In this document: positions 1 to 11,529 of the stretch, piece after piece | Layout: every line of letters begins with the position of its first letter | Numbering within the stretch: the stretch's first letter is position 1 | NCBI GenBank assembly: GCA_029891345.1 | Contig: CM056995.1 | Coordinates: 216,880,547 to 216,944,546 of the forward strand | Reading direction: 5' to 3' | DNA: 64,000 bases | DNA from: Dryococelus australis | Lineage: Eukaryota > Arthropoda > Insecta > Phasmatodea > Phasmatidae | Position numbers and translations under genes: made by a program | Notes under the pieces: model-generated | Database searches by the model: none | What the model saw: only the letters and a program-made list of their open reading frames with translations | Told to the model about the DNA's origin: nothing

Positions 1-754
1 TCCGGCCACAAACAAGGACGAGTTCGCGAACGAAAACGAACCTACGGCAAGACCACAAAGGAGAAAGATGATAGTTAAGAAACGAAGACGACGACCTACA
101 GGAGAAGGCCCGACTGGTGTCGGAGGAAATAAGGAAAACGAAGTAAATCAAGTGATAAGAAATTACAAAGATGATAAAGACGTCATTAAAGAGAAAGGAG
201 AGAGTCTGGCAGCCCTTGAAGACACTAATCGCAATTTCATTTCGACAGAGTCTTCTCTTAGCGCAGAGTTCTATACGACAGCTGACTATAACGGTGATCA
301 CTATGTGAAGTTGTCTATTTTGAATAAGTTAAACCATGATTTACCGGGACACGTGCCAGTGACAGGTAGTGACTACATAGAATCATCAGATTACAGTGAT
401 TATGACAAGTATTCGTCTAGAGAAAGTTATGATTCGAGAACAACCGCGAACCCGGTAAACACATACACTTCTAGATTTGTGTATAGTTCAAGCAAGAATT
501 CGAACGAAGTGCAAGATGAAAAAAGGATGCCGTCAGAACTGTCGCCTGAAGAATTGCCCAGTCTAAAGACGCCTTCTAGGCTGTCGACTGCGGCTTACGC
601 AGAGGTGACTGACCGTCAAGGAGCGAGGGGAAGCTCTAGATTCCGAACCAATGAGAAGGTCGCCGGGAAGAGTCAGGATGTCACCAGAAGGAGAAAAGTC
701 GTGAGGAAGAAGCGGCCGAACGCAGTCGCTGGCACGGAAGTTACTGATGAAGAG
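1..754 (+). CDS. Chitin-binding mucin-like protein, internal exon (5'-most in window)
   Basis: The frame is open from base 2 to the donor, about 251 codons, so the exon continues from the left and the ATG at 68 need not be the start. The peptide is hydrophilic: a basic block (VKKRRRRPTG), then Ser/Tyr/Asp-rich sequence (SDYIESSDYSDYDKY), then another basic block (RRRKVVRKKRP) resembling a furin-type site. No cysteines or membrane segments are visible. The exon ends at GAAGAG|GTATGA, phase 0, and the next in-frame codon after the donor GT is a stop. It joins in phase with 2172. Function is taken from the C-terminal chitin-binding domain in the last exon; this part looks like a disordered extracellular linker. 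Residues outside the window, including any signal peptide, cannot be seen. Confidence 0.8.
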
Positions 755-2171
755 GTATGAGAACCACCACATTTATTCCTGGCTACCTTCGCTCTCAAAC
801 ACTAACCACATATTCAAGTTAACTATGGATTATGGGCAAACAAACATCTACTGCTTGTAGTTTTGCTGGGACATTCATCGGTTCAAACGAATGACTGAAC
901 TGGATGCGTGTTGTTCTTGGGAGATCGCTTCGTAAGTTTCAAGAGGTTTCTCTGTGCTTAGTTGGTGCATTATAATATAAGAAATTAACATTACTGTGGC
1001 TTAAAAACTAATGACGGTAGATTGAGTAGTGATTTTGTTATGTTGTTGTCTGGGAAAGCTATTATAAGCAAATTTTATGGGTTGGAAAAATTTAAACTTC
1101 ATTGGATACCATAATGCTGAAATGAAATTAGCTACGACTCTGTGTTATTTAAAAGTGCATAAAATATCCAATCGCTTTAAGTATTAAATCTGCTGGACTG
1201 TCTAACAAATTAATTATTTCCTGTTTTCCTTTAACACTGCTGATCATCCATTAAATACAGAAGACTTTGTGACAGCTGAAAAATTTTATATGACAATTTT
1301 CTTCATAACAGAGGCTATCCTCTATAATACAGGTTTGGACTTCATTACTTGTTATTAACATGCATGTTTTAGACTAGTTAATAACTCTATTTTATAGGAT
1401 GGTTGAAATATTATGTATACTATTATAATTTACTGTAGTAGGTAGTACTTGATACAGTTAGTGTATATTTTTGTTTTGTAAATAGTAACAGCGGGCCCAT
1501 GCGTGTGGGAATATAACGCGCCAGGTGAGTTAAGCATGCCTTGCATGCAGTGGACAGTCTAAGAGTACGAAATGTAGTCATAATAATAGTTTTCCTGAAT
1601 TTATAAGCATGTACAGAGGACATGAAGTTAATAGCAGCTGTGAAGAGTAAATTTATTGTTTTTTACCATAGACACTAAACTAATCTAAAAAAAAAAACTT
1701 TTTAAATAATAACACTACTGCAAAATGTACTTACATATGCCCTTAAATATTAAAACAAATTCATTAAAATTAAAAATTTAATAGGCATAGTAGAAATACA
1801 TCAATAGTAAAATGTAATTTTCAAAATACTTTCTTTTTTTTAACTACACTTATGCATCAGTGATATAGTAAATTAAAAAGAGTTTCTATATGTAATATTG
1901 TCTACTTAATTGGAGAAAATAGCGGAAGTGTGATATTTCAATTTTTTCTGTTGACCGAGCAATAATTATAGTTGAAAGCTATTAATTACACTATAATATT
2001 TATTGAGCACAAATTACGAACGTAGTGTATCCATTTATCCAAAATCACTTCGTCAGGGTACAAAATAAAATAAAATTTTCCCTTAGGATCGACATTTTTC
2101 TTTCGATATACCGTTTCGTAAAACGATACTTAAATAAATAACCAATATAAATAGTATCGATTTCCCGGCAG
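755..2171 (+). other. Intron 1 of the chitin-binding protein gene
   Basis: AT-rich intron of 1417 bp between the donor GTATGA and an acceptor reading CCCGGCAG. I see no recognisable gene or complete element in 755-2100. The last ~68 bases are similar to a hAT-like MITE that occurs again in intron 2 (see 2104-2161). Confidence 0.7.
2104..2161 (+). repeat. hAT-like MITE remnant forming the 3' end of intron 1
   Basis: These 58 bases align without gaps to 2978-3035, inside the nested hAT-like MITE, with about 10 mismatches (roughly 83% identity by eye). The alignment includes the block TTTCGTAAAAC followed by ATACTT. Ten bases later comes the acceptor AG of exon 2. Both sequences are AT-rich, which lowers certainty, but the non-simple block is shared. 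Confidence 0.6.
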
Positions 2172-2451
2172 GCGAGCCTGGTGAACGTCACGGTGAGGCC
2201 ACTGGGACGCGGCAGGCAGCCGGGGACGTTGTTCAGCCCGCGACAGAGGCAGCGCGCCACGACGACGACACCGCCTCCGACCACCACCACCAACACCACA
2301 ACCACCACCGCCGCCGCCACCATCGCCCCCGGCACGAGGCAGCCCTCCGCCCCGCAGAGACGCGTCGTCAAGCGGCGCAAGTTCGGCCCCCGCGGCCAGT
2401 CGACCACGGAGGGCGCCCATCCAGCAGCCACAGAGAATCCTCAGCCCCAGG
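2172..2451 (+). CDS. Chitin-binding mucin-like protein, Thr/Pro-rich exon
   Basis: The 280-bp exon runs from the acceptor CAG (2169-2171) to the donor GTGAGT (2452-2457). It enters in phase 0 and leaves one base (phase 1). It encodes about 93 residues starting ASLVNVTVRPLGRG, then a run of Thr/Pro with Asn and Ala (TTTTPPPTTTTNTTTTTAAA), typical of an O-glycosylated mucin stretch, then a basic patch (RRVVKRRKFGPRG). GC content is far above the flanking introns. The minus strand also has a long open frame here, caused by the ACC/GCC repeats. No enzymatic motif is present; it is a linker of the same secreted protein. Confidence 0.85.
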
Positions 2452-2593
2452 GTGAGTGCCGAGCACGGCTGACTATCTCCACCCTCGTCGACAAGGGCGC
2501 GATTCCCATTTACTGACCTGCATATAGGGAGTCCAATTACATGAACATTGCTAGCCGGCCGCCGTGGACTTAACCACAGTCTGATATAATGTA

Positions 2594-3433
2594 GGCTCTT
2601 CGTGGTAAAAAGAGCACTTTTGAATGCCCTGCTTACTTGTAAGGATGTTGAGAAAATATCGATAAATTGATATTACGATATTATATCAACGATATATCGA
2701 TATAAATCAACGATATACTTCAACGATATTTGATCGAAATTTACATCATTTCCCAAGTTTCGGAAATAAATATTTTTAAAATGCTTTTTTTAACAAACTC
2801 GTTATTAAATACAAAAATTAAATTCAAAAATATCTATGTTACATTGACAACATGCACCAAACACAGGCATCGCATTTTTCTGCGACACTTAGTGTCCTCA
2901 ATATGTAATATTCAAAACAATTTTCCATTTGGAAAATACTTCAGTATATAAAATATCGAATTCCGATGTACTAAAATAGATATACTTTTTCGTAAAACAA
3001 TACTTTTATAAATAACAAAAATAAATAATATCAATATTTTTTCCCTTATATAAACATCCCTACCTACTCGTATGCACAACGTGTATTATACCGCCATATG
3101 TAAAATTAACATTTCCTGACTAGTTTATACATGTCCTTACCCAAGAGAAAATGTGATATTATTATAAAAGGAATCATTTTACAAATTAGCCACGTTCTAC
3201 TTTTATATGTACTAAAAAAATAGAGAACATAAGAAATATGTTCAGTATTCACAAATGATTAGGATTGCCTAACATTTTTAATGAAACGTTTAAGCATGTA
3301 ACTACGTTACCGCTGTGGCTACCAACATTACAGGACGCAGGCCGATTATTGTGCCCGTCAAATTATATACAGGTAGGGGCAATTACATTTTTCAAACGTT
3401 GATTTCAAAAGTGATTAACTTATGGTGAAGTCT
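2594..3433 (+). mobile_element. TIR MITE family, subfamily A, copy 1 (degraded, with nested insertion)
   Basis: The left end GGCTCTTCGTGGTAAAAAG and the internal CCCTGCTT...ACTTGTA match other subfamily-A copies. After a 423-bp insertion the A sequence resumes at TGCACAACGTGTATT and runs to GATTTCAAAAGTG and a diverged right terminus. It is the most diverged copy, so probably an old insertion. Confidence 0.7.
2642..3064 (+). mobile_element. hAT-like MITE nested in TIR MITE copy A1
   Basis: The element starts AGGATGTT and ends ACATCCCTACC (inverted). Its subterminal sequence is rich in ATATCGAT-type motifs, and it contains no coding sequence. It is flanked by TACTTGTA (2634-2641) and TACTCGTA (3065-3072), an 8-bp duplication with one mismatch. 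Other A copies carry a single TACTTGTA at this position, so the empty site is known. An 8-bp duplication fits the hAT superfamily. Confidence 0.65.
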
Positions 3434-5516
3434 ATGGGTAGGTGACCACTACACATGGTGCCATGCAGCATCTACCCCCTCTTACTGTTTCCGCGACATA
3501 AAACGGCTCGCCATAAGCGGAAAAGTTATTGAAAATCGCGCCCTAGCGACCTGCACGATTCATTTTATTACTTGGCAACAAGGCAGACCTCACGTTGCTG
3601 TATGCACTCAAACCGGTGCCGTTTGCTCATTGGCTGCTGTTTCAGTGCTAATCTATCTCCCTGAGCATGATTCGCCTACATCAATGATTACTGTAGCTTA
3701 CTTTTAAGATCACATATTTGCAAACGAGGGCGTAGAGCATACCTAAAGTTACATTTCATTTCAGCAATATTTTGTCCATGTGGTGTTTGTTGCATCTGTA
3801 ATGGTAATAAAGATGAATTCATTATTTATTACCTTTAAGTCAAACATGAAAAAGTTCAGACCGTCATTCGTCCATTTTGGTTTCAGGAATTCTGTAAATA
3901 AGTTATGTATGTAGTACGGGAGGCTGGACTTACATGGTTTTTTTTTTGTTTTTTGTACATATACTTAATCATTTTTGAGTTTTATCAAATAGTACACTTT
4001 AAAAAATATGATATTAAGATGGTGTTTACATTATAAGTTTATACGTTTAAAAAAGAAATGCTATATGCAAAAAAATTACACAGGGCAAGGGCAATTGGAC
4101 AGCAGCACAAGGGTAATTTGGCAGTATAGTGAGAATACTGATGCCAAAGCAAAACATATTCACCCACTGCTAATAATAATCACTATAAAATTCGTGCAGT
4201 GAACATGCAAGGGGAAAATATATTTCTCTCGTAGGTTTCAGTCTGAATCACCACTGCAACCAAGACATTCAAAATTGCAGTGATACCGCCGTAGGCCTGG
4301 GCAAACCTGATACCATGAATAACTCTTCAACATATTAAATCCATGCTTCACAATTTTTCTCGCTAGCGCATAATCCTTGGCAGTTCTGGCGAATGTCATT
4401 GTGCTTCCTCTTCTTGGAATAAACTCCACTTGTGGATGCTTTCGGTTGAGTCACTTCTCTTAAACATGCTCTTCTTTGTATTCTGGTTGGCTGTTGTCTA
4501 GATTCATCTCCCGGTGATGTTGGCCCCTCTTCAGGATGTGCGGGATCACATCGATGTTCCAAATGGTCTTCTTGCAGTGGGTCAAAAAAGCGCATCGTCG
4601 TTACTGCTCCTTTCTTTCGTTGTACACTACCAACATTTTAGGGATGTTGAATTGGTGCACTGGTTTCTTGCACTTTGGATGCACTATGAAGCTCTGAGGC
4701 ATAGTAAACACCTTCGAAAAGAGCATTATTGTCGAAAGGAAATATTGCAGTGTGTTTAAAATCACAGGTCATGTTCCTCATATTGGCTTACTCTTAGAAA
4801 ATTCCAGTAAAGACAAGAAAAAATTATTTTCTCGTGGGTTTCCTACCATGGTTAACCAAGAACTCCTTAACCGATTTTTTCCACATAATCTTCGTTAGAA
4901 AGAAGCTCTATTAATGGACAAGTTCTTGTAACTCCATTTTTTTTACAAAAGAAGGTTTTTACGCCATTCTAAAAAAATAATGTCACCTGATAGACTACGA
5001 AACCCTCGTATCTCCAGGCATGTCTAAAAATAATGTACGAACAAGAACCAGAAACCTCGTTAATCCACTTTGACATTTCAAACAGCGAAATATCGTCCAC
5101 ACACTTACATAATTGAATACAAATTTATCTTAATAATTGCGCTTAATAGCTCATATTTTAAAAACAATTAATAACCATTCTGTTTCGAAAATCATAACAT
5201 TGCCTTTGAAATTAAATTTATTATGTTTTGCCTTGTCTCTCCTGTAAAATATCAGATTTCGGAGTTATGAGGTTTTCTCACGAGAGTAACGCAATGCAGT
5301 TGAGGTAACACCATGAAAATTGCAAATTTTGAAACTGTCATGCTGGCCAAAACGTTTGTACCCTAACATCGAAAGATAACATGACTCATCTCTCAGCGCG
5401 TCCACGTCAGTTTCTTCTGTTACCTCTTTCAGAAGCATAGCAGTATATGTAATACCAACTTTTCGCAGCCCAATGTCTCCACTTCTAGGGTCTGTGGATA
5501 GGCCAAGCCTGATATT
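3434..5516 (+). other. Intron 2 stretch without recognised gene
   Basis: AT-rich intronic sequence. The only coding-like signal is on the minus strand at about 4335-4790 (listed separately). I see no other complete element. Confidence 0.5.
4238..4790 (-). pseudogene. Unidentified coding-like relic, minus strand
   Basis: The minus strand carries an 86-codon frame (4335-4595: MRFFDPLQEDHLEHRCDPAH and on). Upstream, codons continue through at least one stop (NNALFEGVYYASELHSASK), and downstream there is an apparent frame shift into 4238-4429. The composition is protein-like (Gln, Arg, Glu, Ser mixed) and unlike the surrounding AT-rich intron. I do not recognise the family. It may be an accessory protein of a DNA transposon or a processed gene fragment. 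Confidence 0.3.
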
Positions 5517-5746
5517 GACTGTTCACGGTAAAATGAGCACATTTGAATCCCTGATTTCTTTTTCTTTCAGCCAATTTATATCCTTCCGATACTTGTTAAT
5601 GTAAACACGGTCGTGCGAGGAATAAACACAGTGTATTCATTTCACCACGCTCAAAATCGAAAGTCCAGGGCCACAATTAAGTGAATTTATTAGTTATTAT
5701 GTGTTATGAGACTGCCTGAGAAAGTGCTCACTTTACCGTGAACAGA
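5517..5746 (+). mobile_element. TIR MITE family, subfamily B, copy 1
   Basis: Element of about 230 bp with ends CTGTTCACGGTAAAATGAGC and GCTCACTTTACCGTGAACAG, an inverted repeat of about 25 bp. The core (CAATTTATATCCTTCC..., AAACACAGTGTAT..., AGTCC.GGGCCACAAT) is shared with 38496-38726 but not with subfamilies A or C. No coding sequence. Confidence 0.85.
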
Positions 5747-5797
5747 ATATAACAGTACTCTTGCCCTGAACAAAAATTTATTCTACTCAGGTTCGGG

Positions 5798-6061
5798 GGG
5801 GCCGCGGAGGCTGAGCAGTTAGCTCGCTCGTCTCCCAACAAGTCGATCCGGGTTCAATCCCCGGCTGGGTCACCGGATTTTTGTAAGTGGAAATCGTGCC
5901 GGACGATGCCGTTTTTCTTCGGGTTTTCTCAGGGATCCCCCGTCTCCCCCCCCCCCCCACCCATCCATTTCTGGCACTGCTCCATACTCACCTCAATCGC
6001 CATCATAGGCTCTGAAGTCATCGCTGTTAAAAGCCACCGAATCTGTTCACTCACTTACTCA
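5798..6061 (+). mobile_element. tRNA-derived SINE, copy 1
   Basis: The tRNA-like head has an A-box region (GGCTGAGCAGTTAGCTCGCT) and a B box (GGGTTCAATCCCC). The body is shared with copies at 15043-15246 and 38095-38367 (GGACGATGCC, TCAGGGATCCCC, TCTGGCACTGCTCCATACTCA, GCTGTTAAAAGCC). It ends in an ACTC/ACTT repeat tail. A poly-C tract lies at about 5946-5958. Confidence 0.85.
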
Positions 6062-8498
6062 TGTTCAGGAAATCGATACTGTTAGTTTGGAAAATAAAAA
6101 TATTTGCCCCCAGATAGCACTGGTGTCGCTTGTGTACCGGTATTTTCCGTTTTTCATGTAATAGCTGGAACATGACAAAAACTCTATGTCGACCATCAAC
6201 AACTTCCTGATCTCCAGCGAGACACCAAGTTCACATTATTTTCACTTGGTCTCTTTCTGAAACAAACCTCTGCACTACATTTCATTTCCTTCACTGAACA
6301 CACATCACTTCGGAAGATTTGGGTACATATTGTCACCTAAAATTCCTCAATACCACACTCACATGGAAAATTGTACACGATCATTTTTGGACTCTTAATA
6401 TTAGCATGTTTGACTTTTAGCCCCAATTACTTCATCAATGCTTCATTCTTGAAATTGGTGACTGTCTCTTCGTCGCTGGCTTTCAAAAGTATTCCTCCTT
6501 TGCAACTGGTCTCATGTTTCTGACTTTCAGACATTATTGGACCGTGTTCAACTCCTTTAATTTGCCTCTAGTCACATCGCTTTTAATCTCTCCTTCCGTG
6601 GGGTAAATTAGCACTGTTTTCTTTTGAACCACCCACCATACTTGGACAACTTTCCAGTTATCTCCCATGGCCCTTCTCGCTTTTTACTATTTCCTCTGTT
6701 CCAACCCTGTATCCCTTACGATATCAGAGAAGGTTGCCAAAGCTGGCACCTCACACACTCATTTTGTCTTCAGCAAGTGAATATGCTCTCGCAAGCCCTT
6801 TTTCAGACCTCCCAGTTCAGTATTTATTCTACCTGCACATACAATAGTACTTTGATATGCATTACTCAGGAGAACAAATATTTAGGCTAGTCTTAGTTCA
6901 TCATTTTCTTATATTAACTGGCATATTCCCCCTTCTCCTCTTGTATGGTAGTCGCTTTGTTCTGTATTCCTCCGAAATCATGCATCTGAAACATTTCCTG
7001 AGTCTGCATTGATGTGTCCGCAAAGACTCCTTGCCTTCTCATTCTCACTGTAATTTACATCTTTTTCTATATCCTCGCGGGAGTAGCTCTCATTAGTAGT
7101 GGTCCTCATGAACATTTCCTTTATGGCTCTCTAGAGCATCAACTCCTGCCCCCATATCGTAATGTGTGCACTCTTCATCCAAGTAGGTTCCTTTTTAGTA
7201 GGGGATAGCACCTAGCCCCAAACAGTATTACTGTCCACTATCGACTCTATATCGTACAGGGCATATTTTTTCCGCTCCGAGATGAGGTGTAAGCTTTCTG
7301 TCCTGGACAGGCAAAAAAAAAGTCTCAGTTGAAGAATTCTGGAACTGAGCACACCAAGACTCATGGCGAAGTGATGCAGAATTTTCAGAAGTCATCAGTA
7401 TTTAGTGAAGGCCTCTTCTTATTTATGGGCGTCGCTCGGCCAGTGCTATCTTTTCAGCAGCAAGAAAACTGCAACCGACTGTTCAAGGGCCGAGGTCCCC
7501 GAATTGTTTTAGTGTGATTGTCGCCTTCTTAAATGGTTGAGGGTTCAGCAGAAGTAACTTTGAATTATAGCAGCACACAGGCGATAGCTGAAACTATAAC
7601 CCGGCAACTGTTAAGAGCAACAGGTTGTCACGGCCCGGTCTGCGATGAGGAGGAACGACAATTCAGCCCTTCTATTTTGCTACAACTTAATCAGTATGAT
7701 CTTGGTACCTCACATCATTCACAAGGACAAATGGTCCATATATAATAACGTGAGAAGGCTCTTTATATTTTTCCTGGCATCGCATTCGAGAAATGGATAG
7801 GTGGTATACGTGGGGTTGAGCACAATGCGAGTAGGGCTCCGAGAAAAATTGTAGAGAGATCAAAAGGATCTGTTTGGAGTATAGAAAATTTCAACTCGCA
7901 GGAGTGTGTCTTGGATATAGCATCATAAATATTATTAGCCATGGAAATCGCTTCAGTGTGTTCCAAACAGCATTTAAACATGTCAATATTTTTAATTAGT
8001 TGTACTTCATTATCCATCCAACCAAAATACCCCTCAAGTTGCATTTTAATTATTGTCCCAGAGTCTCGTAGGACATGTGAGTTAAGTCATGTACGATGTG
8101 TAAAAAAAAGAAAGTTTCTCTATATGGCTGTGTTGGGGACATTACTGTGTTTTACATGGACACGTCTGCACTAGCAGAACATATTTATGGGAATGTAATG
8201 GAAGAAACTAAAAGGGTGCTTGTATTTCATGGATTAAGTCGACGTATCTAGATGAGATCTTTCGTTTGACACCTATGCAATTGCGCTAGTACATCGGAGT
8301 CACGAGGTAGATTGCCCTACAAAATTTCGCCTATATTAAAAATTGTCGCGTCACTGAGTGTCACATCTTACACCTCGTGCATGCATAGCACCAACTTAAG
8401 GCGATGCTCGCATCGTAGTAGTATACTCGTTCATTAAACCATGCTTATGTTAGTCGTGTTATTTGTCACGAAGTGGTAGTGTCAGGGAAGGTTTACCC
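6062..8498 (+). other. Intron 2 stretch without recognised gene
   Basis: Mixed-composition DNA with several short open frames on both strands (for example 93 codons on the minus strand at 7763-8044). None shows a motif I recognise. It could hold old retroelement fragments. Confidence 0.4.
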
Positions 8499-8603
<105 letters not shown>

Positions 8604-8746
8604 CTCCGTTTTCGTTCTAGTACCCCGTGTGTCAGGCTCATCTTAAAGACTTATTCACGTCAAGATGTACGAGTGTTTGACGTTAAGCTTGTCTCCAAAT
8701 AAATTCGTGGTTTCTCCAGGTTCATGTTTACTCTGGACTGTTGCAG

Positions 8747-9112
8747 GAGTGAGGGCGACGACCACAGAGGTGGCGGGGCGCAAGTTCGCCTTCCCTAAGC
8801 GGCGCGTGTCGGCGACCGGCAACGACTCGTCGACGGCGCCAACGCCACCGAGCGACGCGCAGGTGCAGCCATCGGCGGTGGTAGAGGACATGCAGGAGCC
8901 CGCGGGCGAGGCGACAGCACTGCCCGACCTGGCGCACCCGGCCGTCGCCGCCATTGCCAGGCTCGCAACGCAGCCGCCGACCCAGGAGGAGCCTACTGTC
9001 ACCGCCACGACGACGACGCCAGAGGGCGAGGCAACTGGCGAGGAGACGTCAGCTGAGACGAGCAGCTCAGAGATTCCCGGTGCTGCCACCACTCGGGTCC
9101 CCCAACCAGCTG
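8747..9112 (+). CDS. Chitin-binding mucin-like protein, symmetric acidic Thr/Pro/Ala exon
   Basis: The 366-bp exon runs from acceptor TTGCAG (ends 8746) to donor GTGAGT (9113-9118), with phase 1 on both sides. It can therefore be skipped without changing frame. The first codon is the split GGA, then VRATTTEVAGRKFAFPKRRV. The rest is rich in Thr, Ala, Pro, Glu and Ser (TVTATTTTPEGEATGEETS), which fits a glycosylated acidic linker. No cysteines. GC-rich, unlike the flanking introns. The basic/aromatic KFAFPKRR echoes KRRKFGPRG of the previous exon, suggesting related linker modules. Confidence 0.85.
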
Positions 9113-9409
9113 GTGAGTAGCCCCGCAGTATACCTGTTCACAACACATTCTGCCCTTTTAAAATCAACCTTTGCAAAGAAATCACTTTCCCATAAATACA
9201 CCTCGTCGGAAATACGGTTATCTTATTCCAAAAATTTGTCACATAGCCCTATAGTGTGATATCGAGATTCTGTTTGCAAATATGCAAGACGATATCTCCA
9301 AATCTTTTTAAGCTAGTCACATGGTTGACTAAATGCAACTTGTGCACCCTTCAGCGACAGTTACATAATCAGTAGCCAATTGCATTGTGTAATCGAATCA
9401 GCATGTCTC

Positions 9410-9665
9410 TTGTTGACAGCAGCAAAGGCGAAGGAGATGCGTTCTCTCTGTTACACAAGCTCTATTGGTAATGGCAAGACAAGACTCTGTCCTTGACGAT
9501 GCCCCACAATAATATATCGTCCGGCGTAATGTCTGATGACCGGTGGAGGTCATCTCAGCAATGCATCAGTTCCAGGGATAGTGCGACCCATCCACTATTG
9601 GGGAAGGTACCGTATCACCTTATAATGGTAGCGGGGTGGTGCTCCATCTTATTGAACAATGAAAT
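9410..9665 (-). pseudogene. mariner-like transposase C-terminal fragment (minus)
   Basis: On the minus strand 9500-9560 reads SSDITPDDILLWGIVKDRV, matching the usual SPDLTPLDFFLWG.VKD block of insect mariner-family transposases, where the third catalytic Asp lies. Upstream codons (DKMEHHPA) correspond roughly to the preceding block but carry stops and shifts. It is a dead fragment. It faces the plus-strand fragment at 9870-10340. Confidence 0.6.
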
Positions 9666-9869
9666 ATCATGTATCTTCCTCAAATTAGAGCGTTAACTGC
9701 AGTCGGAACATGTGCACATATGGAAGTCCAGTAATCGAGTTTCCAGCAAATAGAAATGATCCTAAAGCTATTTTCGAATAACAGTCATAAATTCAACAGT
9801 TCGTGGTGTCACTGAGGGGATGAGAGATTCTCCTAAGGTGAAAGTCTTTGGTGCCATATCAAAAAGGAA

Positions 9870-10340
9870 GCTTTGCTGCTATTTTTCTTTGTAGAAAACC
9901 CGATTCCTGGACTCACGTACCTGAACATGCCCCAGCTGGAGTTAATGCCCCAACTTGAAGAAGACTGGTGTTTCATTTTTCAAGGAAATGGAGCGCCAAC
10001 CTGGTACAACAGTGAGGTGATAATGCACCACAGTGAACACCTTATCCAACATAGGCTGTGTCACACTACCTCTGACGATCATGCATTGCTGAGATGATGT
10101 CCACAGTCACCAGATATGAAGCTATGCTATTTCTTCTCGTGGATATTGGTCAAGGACCGAGTCTGTGTCTTGCAGATACCAAGAGATCTCGTAAAGCTGA
10201 GAGAACTGATTGTTGACGCCTCTGCTGCTGTTAACAAGAAACATGATGATTCAAGTATGGGACTAAATTTGACAACCTACCGACTAGAAATATGTAGCGT
10301 CATGAAGGGTACACATGTTGGATCTTTGTTGGCCACGTAA
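9870..10340 (+). pseudogene. mariner-like transposase C-terminal half (plus)
   Basis: Two frames cover the C-terminal half of an insect mariner-type transposase. The first has FFFVENPIPGLTYLNM then FIFQGNGAPTWYN, the block that normally reads FQQDGAPPH. The second, after a stop and frame change near 10097, has WILVKDRVCVLQIPRDL, LRELIVDASAAV and YRLEICSVMKGTHVGSL, the usual end of these proteins. The Asp of the DGAP block is Asn here. Non-functional. Confidence 0.75.
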
Positions 10341-11116
10341 TTACTTAATTAAACTTGAAGATATTTATATTACTTTTTTCTGGAAATAGTCCTGATGTCA
10401 CATCATTGCGCTAAGTAACAAATTTTGAATTAAGTACATTCTTTTTCGGACACGCTTTACACTGTACATATAGGCTGCAGTAGACATTGGTACAAAGGCT
10501 CCCAATTCAGCTAGCAGTCACTTAAAAGGACGTGGGACAAACATTTACGATAAACAACACTTGAAATGTAAGGGTTACTGAAAACCAAAATTGAAAAAAT
10601 ATAAAAAGGGCAATCCTTTATTTCAGGTTTTATTTCCAACTATGTGAGGATAATTTGTGCTGCAGTGGTGTATTGCTAAAGAGTTACTTGTGATTGAAAT
10701 ATTTTACGCTTAGTTGTTGAGCAAGATATCGTAATAAATGAATACTCTATTATGGCAAAAATTTTAATCAGAAAGTCGGCAAAAACCGTGGTGTGGTCTT
10801 GCCCTTTTTTGTTTTTCCTATATTGGTCTGTAAAATCATGCGCACTTCGATTTTAGTGTTAAGAATTTATTTATACCTCATGCTGTCTTAATGAATACAA
10901 TTCAAATACTTAACATTGTATTATGGCTAGTTATGTCAGTGTTTCTAGTTTTGTACAAATAAGAGCATACATTTTCATATTATTAACAAATTTTCTTTCC
11001 TAAAAATTCTACTGTTTTGCTTGGAGTACCCAAGAATAATGTCAGACGACATATGAGAACGTTAATATTTCATACGATATTAGAAAGGAAATCAGATCTT
11101 AAGCAAAGCTTTCAAA
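10341..11116 (+). other. Intron 3 stretch without recognised gene
   Basis: AT-rich, with no convincing open frame or element seen. Confidence 0.5.
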
Positions 11117-11529
11117 GGTGTTCACGATAATGTGAGCACTTTTAAATTAACCTTAGAAAAAAGTCACTGCCCCAACATACATATATTTTAACGGGGCGAC
11201 CTGAGTGACATACGCCGAGTAAAGTTGGTAACGATGAATGGGAAGTAGTGCCGTATCTTAACGTCGAATAAAAAGTGTAGGTAACAATTAGTGATAATTT
11301 TAATTATTTCTTTCTCTTTCTGTTTTTTATGGATCTAAGAGTAAAAATTAGCAGATTTGATATATATTTACTATTCTAATAATTTCTCAGTTTCACTTGA
11401 TTGACGCAAAAATAAAGTGATGAGGCCCATGGCAATATTAATTTTACATAAGGCGGAAGAACACACAACGTGCATACAAGTAGATGTTATGCAAGGCTTT
11501 CAAAAGGAATAATTTTATCGTGAATAGCT
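11117..11529 (-). mobile_element. TIR MITE family, subfamily A, copy 2 (reverse)
   Basis: The reverse-oriented copy begins GGTGTTCACGATAATGTGAG and ends TTTTATCGTGAATAGC. Shared internal blocks include AAAGTTGGTAACGATG, TTTACATAAGGCGGAAGA and GCATACAAGTAGAT (reverse complement of the other copies). No coding sequence. Confidence 0.8.

Noticed and set aside
2045-2431. Minus-strand open frame of 128 codons over exon 2
   Set aside because: It is the reverse of ACC/GCC/CCG repeats in a spliced plus-strand exon with matching phases. Runs of Val and Gly are a by-product.
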